Shown one piece after another: positions 33,178-41,228 of a stretch of DNA of 64,000 bases (positions are counted from its first letter, which is position 1; each line of letters opens with the position of its first letter). The position numbers and the translations under genes are program-made. This DNA comes from Candidatus Allochristensenella caecavium (lineage in GTDB: Bacteria > Bacillota > Clostridia > Christensenellales > QAND01), in the NCBI GenBank assembly GCA_904397865.1, contig CAJFOS010000017.1, forward strand, positions 54,863 to 118,862. The letters run 5' to 3'. The notes under the pieces are model-generated. The model saw nothing but the letters and a program-made list of their open reading frames with translations. It searched no databases and was not told where the DNA came from.

Positions 33178-33492
33178 ATGGAATACAAAGCGGATAAAGG
33201 CAAGCCGCGATTGTTTCTCGTCCCGCCGTCATTAATTGAAGCGGTGGGGATTGTACGGACATACGGCGTGCAGAAATACGGAGAGGAACAAGGCTGGCGA
33301 AAGGTGGAACCGTGGCGGTACAGGGACGCGCTGATGCGGCATCTTGTGGCGTATATGCGCGAGCCACAGGGAACGGATGAAGAAAGCGGATTGCCGCACT
33401 TGTGGCATGTGGCGTGCAATGTAGCGTTTCTGATTGAACTTGAGAAGGGGGCAGGGGATGGTTATCAGCAAAGAGGTGTGCAGACTGATTGA
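33178..33492 (+). CDS. dATP/dGTP diphosphohydrolase-like protein (MazG-fold, DUF5664/MazZ-type)
   Basis: 104 residues. KYGEEQGWRKVEPWRYRDALMRHLVAYMREP and DEESGLPHLWHVACNVAFL contain the E-E/H-E-D-type metal residues of this all-alpha NTPase family. MazZ enzymes in Z-genome phages remove dATP/dGTP, but many phages without Z-DNA carry this family, and no PurZ or DatZ is visible here. So nucleotide-pool hydrolysis is the safest call. Confidence 0.72.
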   Translation: MEYKADKGKPRLFLVPPSLIEAVGIVRTYGVQKYGEEQGWRKVEPWRYRDALMRHLVAYMREPQGTDEESGLPHLWHVACNVAFLIELEKGAGDGYQQRGVQTD

Positions 33493-33874
33493 AAGTCATT
33501 TTTACAATCATGAACAGGAGAAAAAGGAACTACAACGGCGCAAAATCGAGATAGCAGAGGAGATTGTACATACACCTGACCCAACAGGGATACGGGGCAG
33601 CGGGACATCCGACCCGACGTTTCATAAAGCTAAAAAAATAGAGAAGGAAACGGCGTTTCTACAGGCATGGGTGGAAGTGGTACAGGCTACAATCGCCCAT
33701 TTCAAGGGAACGGAGTACGAGCGATTTATCCATGATGTGTATAACGAACGGACACGGTACACGCAGGCAGAGTGGAAGCTATTTATGAGCCAAAAAACGT
33801 TCTACAATAGACGTGAAAAAGTAATTTTGTATGCTGCTTTGAAAGCATGCGAAAAAGGTTTGGTAGTCATCTAA
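33458..33874 (+). CDS. RinA/ArpU-like late transcription regulator
   Basis: 138 residues from ATG 33458 (overlaps previous gene). Helical, with HNHEQEKKELQRRKIEIAEEIVHTPDP, the EYERFIHDVYNERTRYTQ segment and SQKTFYNRREKVILYAALKACEKGL, the usual order of RinA/ArpU-family phage activators. Position before terminase fits control of late genes. Confidence 0.65.
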   Translation: MVISKEVCRLIESHFYNHEQEKKELQRRKIEIAEEIVHTPDPTGIRGSGTSDPTFHKAKKIEKETAFLQAWVEVVQATIAHFKGTEYERFIHDVYNERTRYTQAEWKLFMSQKTFYNRREKVILYAALKACEKGLVVI

Positions 33875-34022
33875 ATTTTGTTACAAAAAAAGCCTGTTTT
33901 ACAATGCTAAAATGATACCGTGAAAATGTTACAGCATTGGCACTTGGGCGCATGGCGACCCACTCTATGCGCCCCACCTCCTTGAAACAAAAAAAGCACC
34001 ATAAAGGCGCAAGAATACCGTA
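33875..34022. other. Intergenic segment before the type I locus
   Basis: No gene seen. Contains GGGCGCAT/ATGCGCCC arms around an unpaired loop (about 33958-33986), possibly a structured packaging or regulatory element. No promoter consensus recognised here. Confidence 0.35.
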
Positions 34023-34051
34023 TTGTCATATCTGTCGCGTTGTGCTACAAT
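34023..34051 (+). promoter_or_regulatory. Promoter of the putative antitoxin RNA
   Basis: TTGTCA (34023-34028), 17 bp, TACAAT (34046-34051). Mirror image in layout of the toxin promoter on the other strand at 34267-34295. Confidence 0.78.
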
Positions 34052-34057
34052 GTACAC

Positions 34058-34133
34058 ACAGGGACACACCATGTCAGAGTGGTAGCCCGGTCGACGTGCC
34101 GTTAAGTTAAATACTTAGCGGCTTTTCTCTTTT
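34058..34133 (+). ncRNA. Putative antisense antitoxin RNA
   Basis: Begins about 7 bp after the promoter and ends at the hairpin GCCGTTAAGT/ACTTAGCGGC (34098-34107 with 34113-34122), followed by TTTTCTCTTTT. No good reading frame. It covers the 3' end of the toxin frame on the opposite strand, so it would pair with toxin mRNA, as in Fst-type loci. Confidence 0.65.
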
Positions 34134-34204
34134 AACCAAGTCGTTAAAAGGTCGGCGACTTTTATGACAGCAACCAGAGATAAAATCTCAATGATACTAT
34201 TCAT
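34115..34204 (-). CDS. Fst-like type I toxin (29 residues)
   Basis: ATG 34204 lies 8 bp from AAAGGGAG. Hydrophobic helix MNSIIEILSLVAVIKVADLL, then the charged tail TTWLKEKSR. Length, a single membrane helix and the WLKEK tail resemble the Fst toxin of Enterococcus plasmid pAD1 (which ends in a similar RWLKEK segment). An ATG at 34210 is only 2 bp from the binding site and less likely. Not detected by frame length alone. Confidence 0.6.
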   Translation of the reverse strand: MNSIIEILSLVAVIKVADLLTTWLKEKSR

Positions 34205-34266
34205 AGGCATCACTCCCTTTGGCCTGTAGTACCAGGCTACCGGGTGTGCCCTGTTGTACACGGATG

Positions 34267-34295
34267 ATTATACACGATATTTCAGTATTCGACAA
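34267..34295 (-). promoter_or_regulatory. Toxin mRNA promoter
   Basis: Reverse strand TTGTCG (34290-34295), 17 bp, TATAAT (34267-34272). The first 20-25 transcribed bases (about 34260 leftward) closely match the first bases of the opposing RNA. Confidence 0.82.
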
Positions 34296-34312
34296 TTACA
34301 GGATTCCATTTC

Positions 34313-34335
34313 AGCACCCCAAAGGGTGCTTTTTT
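34313..34335 (+). terminator. Rho-independent terminator
   Basis: AGCACCC, loop CAAA, GGGTGCT, T-run. Could stop readthrough from the early operon. Confidence 0.8.
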
Positions 34336-34355
34336 ATTTGGCAGAATCCCGGCAT

Positions 34356-34466
34356 ATGAAAGAGAAGCGCGGGGTTAGGGGATGCGCAGCACAGGCGGAT
34401 AAGCCGCGCAGGGCGGGTGAATATGTGCAGGCCTTAACGCGGGGCGAGATACCGCGTTACCATTGA
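34356..34466 (+). CDS. Possible 36-residue phage protein
   Basis: ATG 34356 to TGA 34466, stop 12 bp before the next start. Sequence is basic and Gly/Ala-rich (KEKRGVRGCAA, GEYVQALTRGEIPRYH). No strong binding site at its start. May be a real tiny gene or the end of a non-coding leader. Confidence 0.35.
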   Translation: MKEKRGVRGCAAQADKPRRAGEYVQALTRGEIPRYH

Positions 34467-34478
34467 AGGAGCGAGCGC

Positions 34479-35258
34479 ATGAAGATAGTAAAAGCAGACC
34501 TCCCCAGCGAGTTGGAAACGCTGGAAATCCATACCTTTGCGGATGAACACATCGGGGACAAATTCTGTGACATGAAAGACATCCAGCGCAGGATTGACTA
34601 TGTGAAGAATACGCCGAATGCCTATTGCGTGCTAAACGGGGATTTGTTGAACAATGCAACGAGGGGAAGCGTATCAGATATTTTCAGCGACACACTCACG
34701 CCCATGCAGCAGGTGGACAGGGGAATGGAACTGTTTGCGCCAATCAAAGACAAGGTGCTTGCAGTGACATCGGGCAACCATGAACTGCGAACGTACAAGA
34801 ACGAGGGGATTGACCTTTCGTATATCATGGCGCGCGAGATGCGGATAGAAGATAAATTCGGGAGCGAGGGCGTTCTATTATATGTCCGCTTTGGCCTTCT
34901 AAACCACCGCAGGAGCGCGGGACGCAAGATACAGTACAAAGTATATATGACGCACGGAAGCGGCGGAGGACGGCGCGTAGGGGCGAAAGCAAACCGCCTT
35001 GAGGAGATGGCAAACAAGGTAGATGCAGATTTGTACATCCACAGCCACACGCATACGCCGCTGGTGTTCCCAGACCGTTTTTTTCGCACTTATGAAGCGT
35101 CATTCGGCGGTGAATGGGTGGAGCGGTATTTCGTCAATGTAGGGGCTGCACTGGACTATGGCGGGTACGGCGAACGTGCGGAATACAGGCCGGCGAGCAA
35201 GCAAAAGCCCGTGATTTTTTTAGACGGACACAAAAAGGGGATAAGGGTAGAAATATAA
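34479..35258 (+). CDS. Calcineurin-like metallophosphoesterase
   Basis: 259 residues, with GGAGCGAGC before ATG 34479. Metal motifs: FADEHIGD (D-x-H), LNGDLLNN (GD), TSGNHE (GNH), MTHGSG and HSHTHTP. Two-metal phosphoesterase in a phage morphogenesis-adjacent position. Substrate may be a nucleic acid, nucleotide or phosphoprotein; not decided by the sequence. Confidence 0.88.
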   Translation: MKIVKADLPSELETLEIHTFADEHIGDKFCDMKDIQRRIDYVKNTPNAYCVLNGDLLNNATRGSVSDIFSDTLTPMQQVDRGMELFAPIKDKVLAVTSGNHELRTYKNEGIDLSYIMAREMRIEDKFGSEGVLLYVRFGLLNHRRSAGRKIQYKVYMTHGSGGGRRVGAKANRLEEMANKVDADLYIHSHTHTPLVFPDRFFRTYEASFGGEWVERYFVNVGAALDYGGYGERAEYRPASKQKPVIFLDGHKKGIRVEI

Positions 35259-35259
35259 A

Positions 35260-35277
35260 AAGGGCCTTTCGGCCCTT
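35260..35277. terminator. Short hairpin between convergent phosphoesterase and hicB
   Basis: AAGGGCC/GGCCCTT around TTTC, with flanking A- and T-tracts; plausible bidirectional terminator. Confidence 0.7.
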
Positions 35278-35288
35278 CTAAAGCGGGA

Positions 35289-35672
35289 CTATAAATTTAA
35301 TTTTGCTTTCAGTCCTTCCTGTAGGACTTGGGAAAAATTTACTCCTTCCCGTTCGGCTTCATAAGCAAGCCAGGAAGGGAGTGTAACATTCTTGCGAATT
35401 GTGCGAAGGTCGTTTGCGCGACGATAAGCGTCAAAGTCGATATCGACAAGCGTCGCAATTTCTCCCTCTTTATGGTCGAGAACAATCGTTGACGGTTGCG
35501 GAATTTCTTTTTTCAAATCCTGCAAGGATAGACCGCATGCACCGATTGCATCTCGCGCCATACCGATTGCATCAGATAGCGAAGCGCCCTCTGTATTGAT
35601 ATCGAAGTCTGGAACATAGACCACATAACCGGATTCACATGGCGTGAGCAGGATAGGATACACATATTTCAT
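35289..35672 (-). CDS. hicB: HicB-family antitoxin
   Basis: 127 residues. N-terminal partial RNase H-like fold MKYVYPILLTPCESGYVVYVPDF and C-terminal ribbon-helix-helix (RKNVTLPSWLAYEAEREGVNFSQVLQEGLKAKL). Neutralises HicA and binds the promoter. Follows hicA by 20 bp on the same strand. Confidence 0.93.
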   Translation of the reverse strand: MKYVYPILLTPCESGYVVYVPDFDINTEGASLSDAIGMARDAIGACGLSLQDLKKEIPQPSTIVLDHKEGEIATLVDIDFDAYRRANDLRTIRKNVTLPSWLAYEAEREGVNFSQVLQEGLKAKLNL

Positions 35673-35692
35673 TGGTTACTCCTTTCTGGGGG

Positions 35693-35866
35693 CTATTTCA
35701 GCCCCCGCCGTTTGATGATGGATTTGGCAAGCAATTCGTTTAACTCTTTGTGTTTGGGAACCGGTTCAATGTCGGTGCCATTGGTGAAAACGATATGGTT
35801 TCCAGTATGGCGTATCTCCCACCATCCGTTTTGCTTGAGCAGTTTGATTAAGTCCCGCTGCTTCAT
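35693..35866 (-). CDS. hicA: HicA-family mRNA interferase toxin
   Basis: 57 residues from ATG 35866 after GAGGTGAGG. KQRDLIKLLKQNGWWEIRHTGNHIVFTN and PVPKHKELNELLAKSIIKRRGL are the full HicA double-stranded RNA-binding-like fold, with the catalytic His in TGNHIVF. An RNA hairpin of GGGGGCT/AGCCCCC spans its stop and precedes hicB. Confidence 0.92.
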   Translation of the reverse strand: MKQRDLIKLLKQNGWWEIRHTGNHIVFTNGTDIEPVPKHKELNELLAKSIIKRRGLK

Positions 35867-35885
35867 TTCCTCACCTCTTGATTAT

Positions 35886-35914
35886 ATTATACGCATTAAA
35901 TACGCATAAGTCAA
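35886..35914 (-). promoter_or_regulatory. hicAB promoter
   Basis: Reverse strand TTGACT (35909-35914), 17 bp, TATAAT (35886-35891). The spacer holds a direct repeat ATGCGTA that may be a HicB operator. Confidence 0.88.
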
Positions 35915-35970
35915 TACAAAACAGGAAAATAATTCAGAAATATGTTATTGATGCTGGTAGGTGATAAGCG

Positions 35971-36336
35971 ATTGCAAAGTATAAAGAGTGGTTGGACAGC
36001 GACCATTTAATATTAGTGCAGGGATGGGCGCGCGATGGGCTGACAGAGGAGCAGATAGCGCATAATATAGGTATCTCCGCATCCACATTAAGGGAATGGA
36101 AAGGACGGTTTCCTGCGTTTTCGGCGGCCATAAAAAAGGGGAAAGAGGTTGTTGATTATGCGGTTGAAAATGCGTTGTTAAAAAGGGCTCTCGGTGGTGA
36201 CACGGGCGCTATTTGTTTTTGGTTGAAGAACAGGCGGCCCGACAAGTGGAGAGACAAGCCAGAAACCGACAGAGCACCGGACATGTCGCTTATGCATGCC
36301 TTGATAGATGTATGCAGGGATGGTGAAAAAGAATGA
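35971..36336 (+). CDS. terS: Terminase small subunit, apparent ATT start
   Basis: 121 residues from ATT 35971, placed after GGTAGGTGATAAGCG; the first downstream TTG (35992) would cut off the conserved AKYKEWL opening. WARDGLTEEQIAHNIGISASTLREWKGRFPAF is the DNA-binding HTH, then GKEVVDYAVENALLKRALGGDTGAICFWLKNRRPDKWRDK. ATT in place of ATG is one base change; AUU is a rare but real initiator (infC). Precedes terL with a 4-bp overlap. Confidence 0.87.
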   Translation: MAKYKEWLDSDHLILVQGWARDGLTEEQIAHNIGISASTLREWKGRFPAFSAAIKKGKEVVDYAVENALLKRALGGDTGAICFWLKNRRPDKWRDKPETDRAPDMSLMHALIDVCRDGEKE

Positions 36337-37586
36337 TATGGAGCGAAAAGCAGCGAGACACTATCTCTGCACCGTTTACCCATTGTTTAGAAGTGAACGA
36401 AGGAACACCGCGAAGTAGCAAGACCACAGCATGTGTGTTCCGGTTTGCAAGGCATTTAATCGAATCAAGAGATGCAAACCATCTTGTTGTGGCATACAGC
36501 CAAGAACAGGCGTACAGGCTTGTAATGGAATGCGATGGGTTTGGATTGCTGCATATTTTCAATGGCTTGTGCAAAATGAAGCATGACGATAATGGAGACC
36601 ATTTAGAAGTACAAACGCCGAACGGAACCAAAAAGGTATATTACAAGGGCGGTGGGAAAGCTGATAGTAGGAAATCCATTACGGGTCTGTCTCTCGGCAG
36701 CGTTTATTTTTGTGAAATTGATTTGCTGCACATGGACATGGTTCAAGAGTGCTTTAGGAGAACATTCGCAGCTAAAGATAGATGGCATATAGCAGATTTA
36801 AATCCTCCCTCCCCACAGCATCCCGTGATTGATGATGTATTCAATGTACAGGATACGAAGTGGACGCATTGGACGATTGAGGATAACCCAATCATTAGCA
36901 GAGAGAGAAGGGAAGAGCTTTATAGAACGCTTTCAAAAAATCCATACCTTCTTTCTCGCGATTGGTTTGGAAAGCGGACAGTCCCGCAAGGGGTTATCTA
37001 CTCGATGTTTAATGTTGAAGAGCACATAATCAAAAACATGATAGGGAATCCAGTTGAAATGTATTTTGCGGCCGATGGAGGATTGACAGACGCCACGAGT
37101 GTTGGCTGTTATCTGATATCGGAAAACAAGGGGAAATATACATTGAACCGTATCGCTGGCTGGTATTATGACGGCGAGCATAAAGCGATGAGTGTGCAAG
37201 CAAAGGAGATAACAGATGATTTCTTACCGTATTGTAGGAATAAGGCATGCATTCAGGAAAGCGGTATATATATTGACCCTGCATGCAAGGCGTTAAGGAT
37301 GGAATTAGAAATGCTTGGTGTACAGACCTATAAAGCGGACAACAATGCAAGGGATATCAAGGGAAGCTCAAAGGGAATACGGGTAGGGATAGAGTACATG
37401 CAGAGCGCCATAGCAGATGGACGCTTTTTTTGTGTGGAAGATGATAGATTTGGTCACAAGGATTTTTTGAAAGAAATTGGCATGTATTGCGTGGATAACA
37501 ACGGGAACCCCGTTGATGCTTATAATCATGCGATGGACGAATTGCGATATGCCAATAATTATTTTTATAAAAATTACGTCCTGTAG
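36333..37586 (+). CDS. terL: Terminase large subunit
   Basis: 417 residues. ATPase: Walker A-like EGTPRSSKTT near residue 25, Walker B VYFCEID near 130, coupling motif in DLNPPSP. Nuclease: FAADGG (first metal Asp), IYIDPA and YNHAMDELRYANN at the end. It cuts and packages DNA with TerS and the portal. Belongs to the short Terminase_3/6-type group. Confidence 0.93.
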   Translation: MIWSEKQRDTISAPFTHCLEVNEGTPRSSKTTACVFRFARHLIESRDANHLVVAYSQEQAYRLVMECDGFGLLHIFNGLCKMKHDDNGDHLEVQTPNGTKKVYYKGGGKADSRKSITGLSLGSVYFCEIDLLHMDMVQECFRRTFAAKDRWHIADLNPPSPQHPVIDDVFNVQDTKWTHWTIEDNPIISRERREELYRTLSKNPYLLSRDWFGKRTVPQGVIYSMFNVEEHIIKNMIGNPVEMYFAADGGLTDATSVGCYLISENKGKYTLNRIAGWYYDGEHKAMSVQAKEITDDFLPYCRNKACIQESGIYIDPACKALRMELEMLGVQTYKADNNARDIKGSSKGIRVGIEYMQSAIADGRFFCVEDDRFGHKDFLKEIGMYCVDNNGNPVDAYNHAMDELRYANNYFYKNYVL

Positions 37587-37597
37587 GCGGTGCGGAT

Positions 37598-39262
37598 ATG
37601 TTTGAAAACGTAAAAAAGAGGGTGAGAGACTGGATGCAAAAGACAGGCGCGGATATGCAAATGGGACAGGAATTCAAGGACATTTTTGAACTTGGCGGCG
37701 TACCTGCATTCAATCAATTCTATTATTTTGGCATTTTCATATGGAAGTATTTATACAAAGGGTTCTATAAGCCGTGGCACCTCATAGACGCTCCGACAAT
37801 ATTAAACCCAGCAGGAAAACGCGAGTTAAACCGCATGGATATGGCCAAAGCGGTTTCTTCGGAGTTGGCCGCACTTATTTGGTCAGAACAATGCGAGGTA
37901 CATGTAAGCCAAGATGAACAGGAGCGGCAGGTGCTTGATGAGTATGTGCATGATGTTCTTATAAAAAATGGTTTTTGGACAAAGATGCAGGAACACATTG
38001 AGCAGGCCCTTGCGCTTGGCGGCGGGGCAATTAAGGCTTGGTACGAAGAAGACAGAGATAGTTCAGGTAACGTGATTCCTGGAAGTGGCAGTGTTCGTAT
38101 TGGTTTTTGCATGGCAGACCAATTCGTGCCGACCAGATGGAACAACGCGCAAGTAAAAGATGGCGTTTTTATTAGCAGAGAAGCGAAAGACGGATATTAT
38201 TACACACGGCTTGAATGGCACAAGTGGGACGGCTTGACCTATTATGTGTCAAATGAGCTATTTAGGTCTGAAAGAGGGATGGGGCAAAGCGTCGAATCCC
38301 AGGACATCCTAGGGTTTAGGTATCCGCTCAATGCTATTTATCCGTTCTTGAATGAAACAACGGAATTGAAGGGCCTAACGACGTCGCTATTTGCGTATTA
38401 CCGAACAGCGATTGCGAATAATGTCGATGATGATAGTCCGCTTGGCGTATCGATTTACGCTAATGCCCTGGGGACACTAAGAGCGCTGGATATTTGCTAT
38501 GATTCTTTTGTGCGCGAGTTCCAGCTCGGCCGAAAACGCATTATTGTTCCAGCGCAATGCTTGCGTACCGTCGTAGACCCCGTAACAAAGGAAAAACGCA
38601 GATATTTTGATGCAAACGACGAAGCGTTTGTGGGGTTATCGACAGATGGGGACAATGCACTTCAAATCAAAGACAATTCTGTTGAGCTACGGGTGGATGA
38701 ACATGTAAGCGCTATTAATGCGTTGCTATCTACGCTTTGTCTACAGCTTGGATTTTCGGCTGGGACATTTACTTTTGACCAATCACAGGGATTAAAAACG
38801 GCAACAGAGGTCATTAGCGAAAACAGCAAGACCTACAAGACCGTCAAGGGTAACCAGATGCAGATTAAGCTGGCTGTTAATCGAATTGTTGATGCGATTG
38901 TGCAGCTCGCGTCCCTATACGATGTACAATACGATGGATATAGCATCCGCGTTCTGTCGAAATACGGCTGGGAAAGCAAGGTTGTGTTTGACGATAGCAT
39001 CTTGCAAGACAGGCAGACCAATATCAATGAAGGAATCTTGCTCACGAACAATGGATTGATGAGTAAGAAACGGTTTATGATTGAAAAACTGGGATACACG
39101 GAGGAAGAAGCGATACAGGAACTCGCAGAAATTCGGAACGAGGGAAGTGTAACGGCAAGCGCATTCGATTTTGCGGAGTATCGAAGCCCCGAGATAGCTG
39201 CTCCGGAGAAAGAACCGGAAGCGGAAGAAGAAAATGAGGAAGCAGCAGAGGATGAAAGCTGA
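37598..39262 (+). CDS. Phage portal protein
   Basis: 554 residues. FYKPWHLID and RELNRMDMAKAVSSELAALIW at the N-terminus, LEWHKWDG and RYPLNAIYPFLN in the middle, and GLKTATEVISENSKTYKTVKGNQMQIK near residue 400 are typical of SPP1-like portal proteins. Acidic tail (EPEAEEENEEAAEDES). Forms the dodecameric DNA channel. Confidence 0.93.
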   Translation: MFENVKKRVRDWMQKTGADMQMGQEFKDIFELGGVPAFNQFYYFGIFIWKYLYKGFYKPWHLIDAPTILNPAGKRELNRMDMAKAVSSELAALIWSEQCEVHVSQDEQERQVLDEYVHDVLIKNGFWTKMQEHIEQALALGGGAIKAWYEEDRDSSGNVIPGSGSVRIGFCMADQFVPTRWNNAQVKDGVFISREAKDGYYYTRLEWHKWDGLTYYVSNELFRSERGMGQSVESQDILGFRYPLNAIYPFLNETTELKGLTTSLFAYYRTAIANNVDDDSPLGVSIYANALGTLRALDICYDSFVREFQLGRKRIIVPAQCLRTVVDPVTKEKRRYFDANDEAFVGLSTDGDNALQIKDNSVELRVDEHVSAINALLSTLCLQLGFSAGTFTFDQSQGLKTATEVISENSKTYKTVKGNQMQIKLAVNRIVDAIVQLASLYDVQYDGYSIRVLSKYGWESKVVFDDSILQDRQTNINEGILLTNNGLMSKKRFMIEKLGYTEEEAIQELAEIRNEGSVTASAFDFAEYRSPEIAAPEKEPEAEEENEEAAEDES

Positions 39263-40458
39263 TGGCACGACTTACACCCGATGCCATTCTAAAGTTGTCT
39301 GAACCTATCGAGAAGGTATATAGCAATATTGTAGATGCTCTTTTGGTTAATATCGCAAGGCATCTACGCGAAGGAAATTCGCTTTCAACGGCACAATGGG
39401 AAGTGCAAAAGATTGCGGAAATGGGGAAGCTGACCGAAGAAAGTGCGAGAATCATTGCGGGTTTAACTGGACAAAACCCCGAACTTATCATGCAGGCATT
39501 GGAGGGGGCTGTCACGGATGCGCTTGTGGATGTGGAACCAGAATTAAAAAAAGGCGTTTCCGTTGGCACCATAACCGCCCCTGAATCATCCACAGCCCTT
39601 GCGAGCAACAGCATCAGGCAGGCGCTTGAAGCCTATGACGAGCAGGCGATTGACAAGCTTAATCTTGTAAATACAACCATGTTGGAAAGCACTCTGGAAC
39701 AATACCGAAAAATTGTCACAAATACAGTAGGTATTGAACGACAGATGCAGCAGGCCCAAGGCGTATTGAACACAGCGGCGGGCGAAGTGATAACGGGCGT
39801 ATCTACAAGACAGACTGCGCTTCGAAAGGCGCTTGACCAGATGCATAAAGAGGGAATCACAGGGTTCTATGATAGGGCTGGGCGGGCGTGGTCACCAGAA
39901 GCGTATGTAAATATGGAGATAAGAACGACCGTTCATAATACAGCTGTTGAAACAATCAAGTTACGACAAGAGGATTATGGTGTTGAGATTTTTAGGGTGT
40001 CCCGTCATAGCGGGGCAAGGCCATTGTGCTATCCGTACCAGGGCCGATATTTTTCTTGGGATAATTCAAGCGGTACGTTCACAGACGGCGAGGGAAAACG
40101 GCATCGATATCAGGGGATTAACACGACCAGTTATGGAAAACCGGCTGGCTTGTTTGGAATCAGCTGCGGACACCATCCAATCACGGTCATTCCTGGCGTA
40201 TCGATTCCGCGTGAACGCGCCGAGGAAAATAAAGAGGAAAATGACGAAGCGTATGCATTATCCCAAAAACAAAGAGCGCTTGAACGTGATATTCGATATG
40301 CGAAACAGCGTGAAGCGATGTATAAAGCGGCTGGGGACGAAGAGGGGGTTAGAATGTCGAGAGAACAAATCAAACGCGCACAGGCGAATATGCGCGACTT
40401 CATAGGCCAAACTGGACGAACACGAAGAAGGGACAGGGAACAAATATATGCAAATTGA
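39262..40458 (+). CDS. Minor capsid protein (phage_min_cap2 type)
   Basis: 398 residues starting at the portal stop (1-bp overlap). N-terminal helical region, then GVSTRQTALRKALDQMHKEGITGFYDRAGRAWSPEAYVNMEIRTTVHNTA and HSGARPLCYPYQGRYFS ... SCGHHPITVIPG, signatures of the minor capsid 2 family. Basic C-terminus. Binds portal and ejected DNA. Confidence 0.92.
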   Translation: MARLTPDAILKLSEPIEKVYSNIVDALLVNIARHLREGNSLSTAQWEVQKIAEMGKLTEESARIIAGLTGQNPELIMQALEGAVTDALVDVEPELKKGVSVGTITAPESSTALASNSIRQALEAYDEQAIDKLNLVNTTMLESTLEQYRKIVTNTVGIERQMQQAQGVLNTAAGEVITGVSTRQTALRKALDQMHKEGITGFYDRAGRAWSPEAYVNMEIRTTVHNTAVETIKLRQEDYGVEIFRVSRHSGARPLCYPYQGRYFSWDNSSGTFTDGEGKRHRYQGINTTSYGKPAGLFGISCGHHPITVIPGVSIPRERAEENKEENDEAYALSQKQRALERDIRYAKQREAMYKAAGDEEGVRMSREQIKRAQANMRDFIGQTGRTRRRDREQIYAN

Positions 40459-40471
40459 TGGAGGGGCATAC

Positions 40472-40630
40472 ATGGGATGCAAACATGAGTTTATTGGCAC
40501 AGTTTCCGGCGTGCATTGTAGAAAGTGCGGATTACAGTTGACCGCAGAAGAATATGGGCAACTTGTGAAGGGAAGCGCAAAAACTACCCCAAAAAAGACT
40601 GCACGAAAGAAGGTAACGACAAATGAATGA
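40472..40630 (+). CDS. Small zinc-finger-like head-region protein
   Basis: 52 residues from ATG 40472 (GGAGGGG upstream). CKHEFIGTVSGVHCRKCGLQ suggests one zinc site; Lys-rich tail KTTPKKTARKKVTTNE may bind DNA. Overlaps the next gene by 8 bp. Confidence 0.6.
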   Translation: MGCKHEFIGTVSGVHCRKCGLQLTAEEYGQLVKGSAKTTPKKTARKKVTTNE

Positions 40631-41093
40631 GTTTCAACGGCTGATTATGTTTTTAAAAGTACAATATCATAACTTCGGGATTTTGCACAGGCATCTAAAT
40701 GGTGACCCCTGCTGGTTCGAGAATCATGAGGAATTGGATGAGTGGGCGGGAATTGTTGCGAAGCAGGTTGACGAACTGTGCGAGGAAGCACAGGCGCTTG
40801 GGTATGCGGAACCAGGGATAAAAGATGCGCTGTTGACGTTTGGAAGTGAAGAAATAGCGGCAGAGTTTAGAGATTTACACGAAACACTTCGCATTGCGCA
40901 AGGAATTATGCGCGGTATCGCGGGCATGATGCAGGCAGCGGAAAAAGATGTGCCCGCTTCTGTCACTAATCGGTTGCAGGAAATGGAATATGAATGGAAC
41001 AAGCTAGCGGATTACAAACTGGCGCGGGTGCTTGGGGGGCATGGTGACCGCCAGGTACAAACGCCGCAAATGGAAATTGATGACGATGATTGA
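40623..41093 (+). CDS. Dps/ferritin-like protein in the head module (candidate)
   Basis: 156 residues. Residues about 10-60 (LKVQYHNFGILHRHLNGDPCWFENHEELDEWAGIVAKQVDELCEEA) show the pattern of Dps helices A-B: His, then a bulky F/H motif, then D-E. A later helical stretch and an acidic tail (MEIDDDD) follow. If real, it may protect packaged DNA or bind iron. Alternatively it is an unrelated four-helix scaffold-like protein. Confidence 0.45.
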   Translation: MNEFQRLIMFLKVQYHNFGILHRHLNGDPCWFENHEELDEWAGIVAKQVDELCEEAQALGYAEPGIKDALLTFGSEEIAAEFRDLHETLRIAQGIMRGIAGMMQAAEKDVPASVTNRLQEMEYEWNKLADYKLARVLGGHGDRQVQTPQMEIDDDD

Positions 41094-41106
41094 ATGATTG
41101 CAATAA

Positions 41107-41140
41107 ATGGCGTCTTGCAAAAAAACAAGGCGCTATTTTT
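41107..41140 (+). terminator. Hairpin with T-run between head genes
   Basis: ATGGCGTCTTG paired with CAAGGCGCTAT (two G-T pairs) and TTTT. May attenuate between the Dps-like gene and the scaffold gene. Confidence 0.65.
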
Positions 41141-41228
41141 GTGCAAATATTTCGCCCCCGTCGCACGGCGTTAAACTGCGCGGCAATTCGCCCGTCGTTC
41201 TTGGGCGTTAAAGAAAGGATGTATTGGA

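Noticed and set aside
35712..35909. 65-codon rightward frame over hicA
   Set aside because: It is antisense to a full HicA toxin with a strong promoter and ribosome site.
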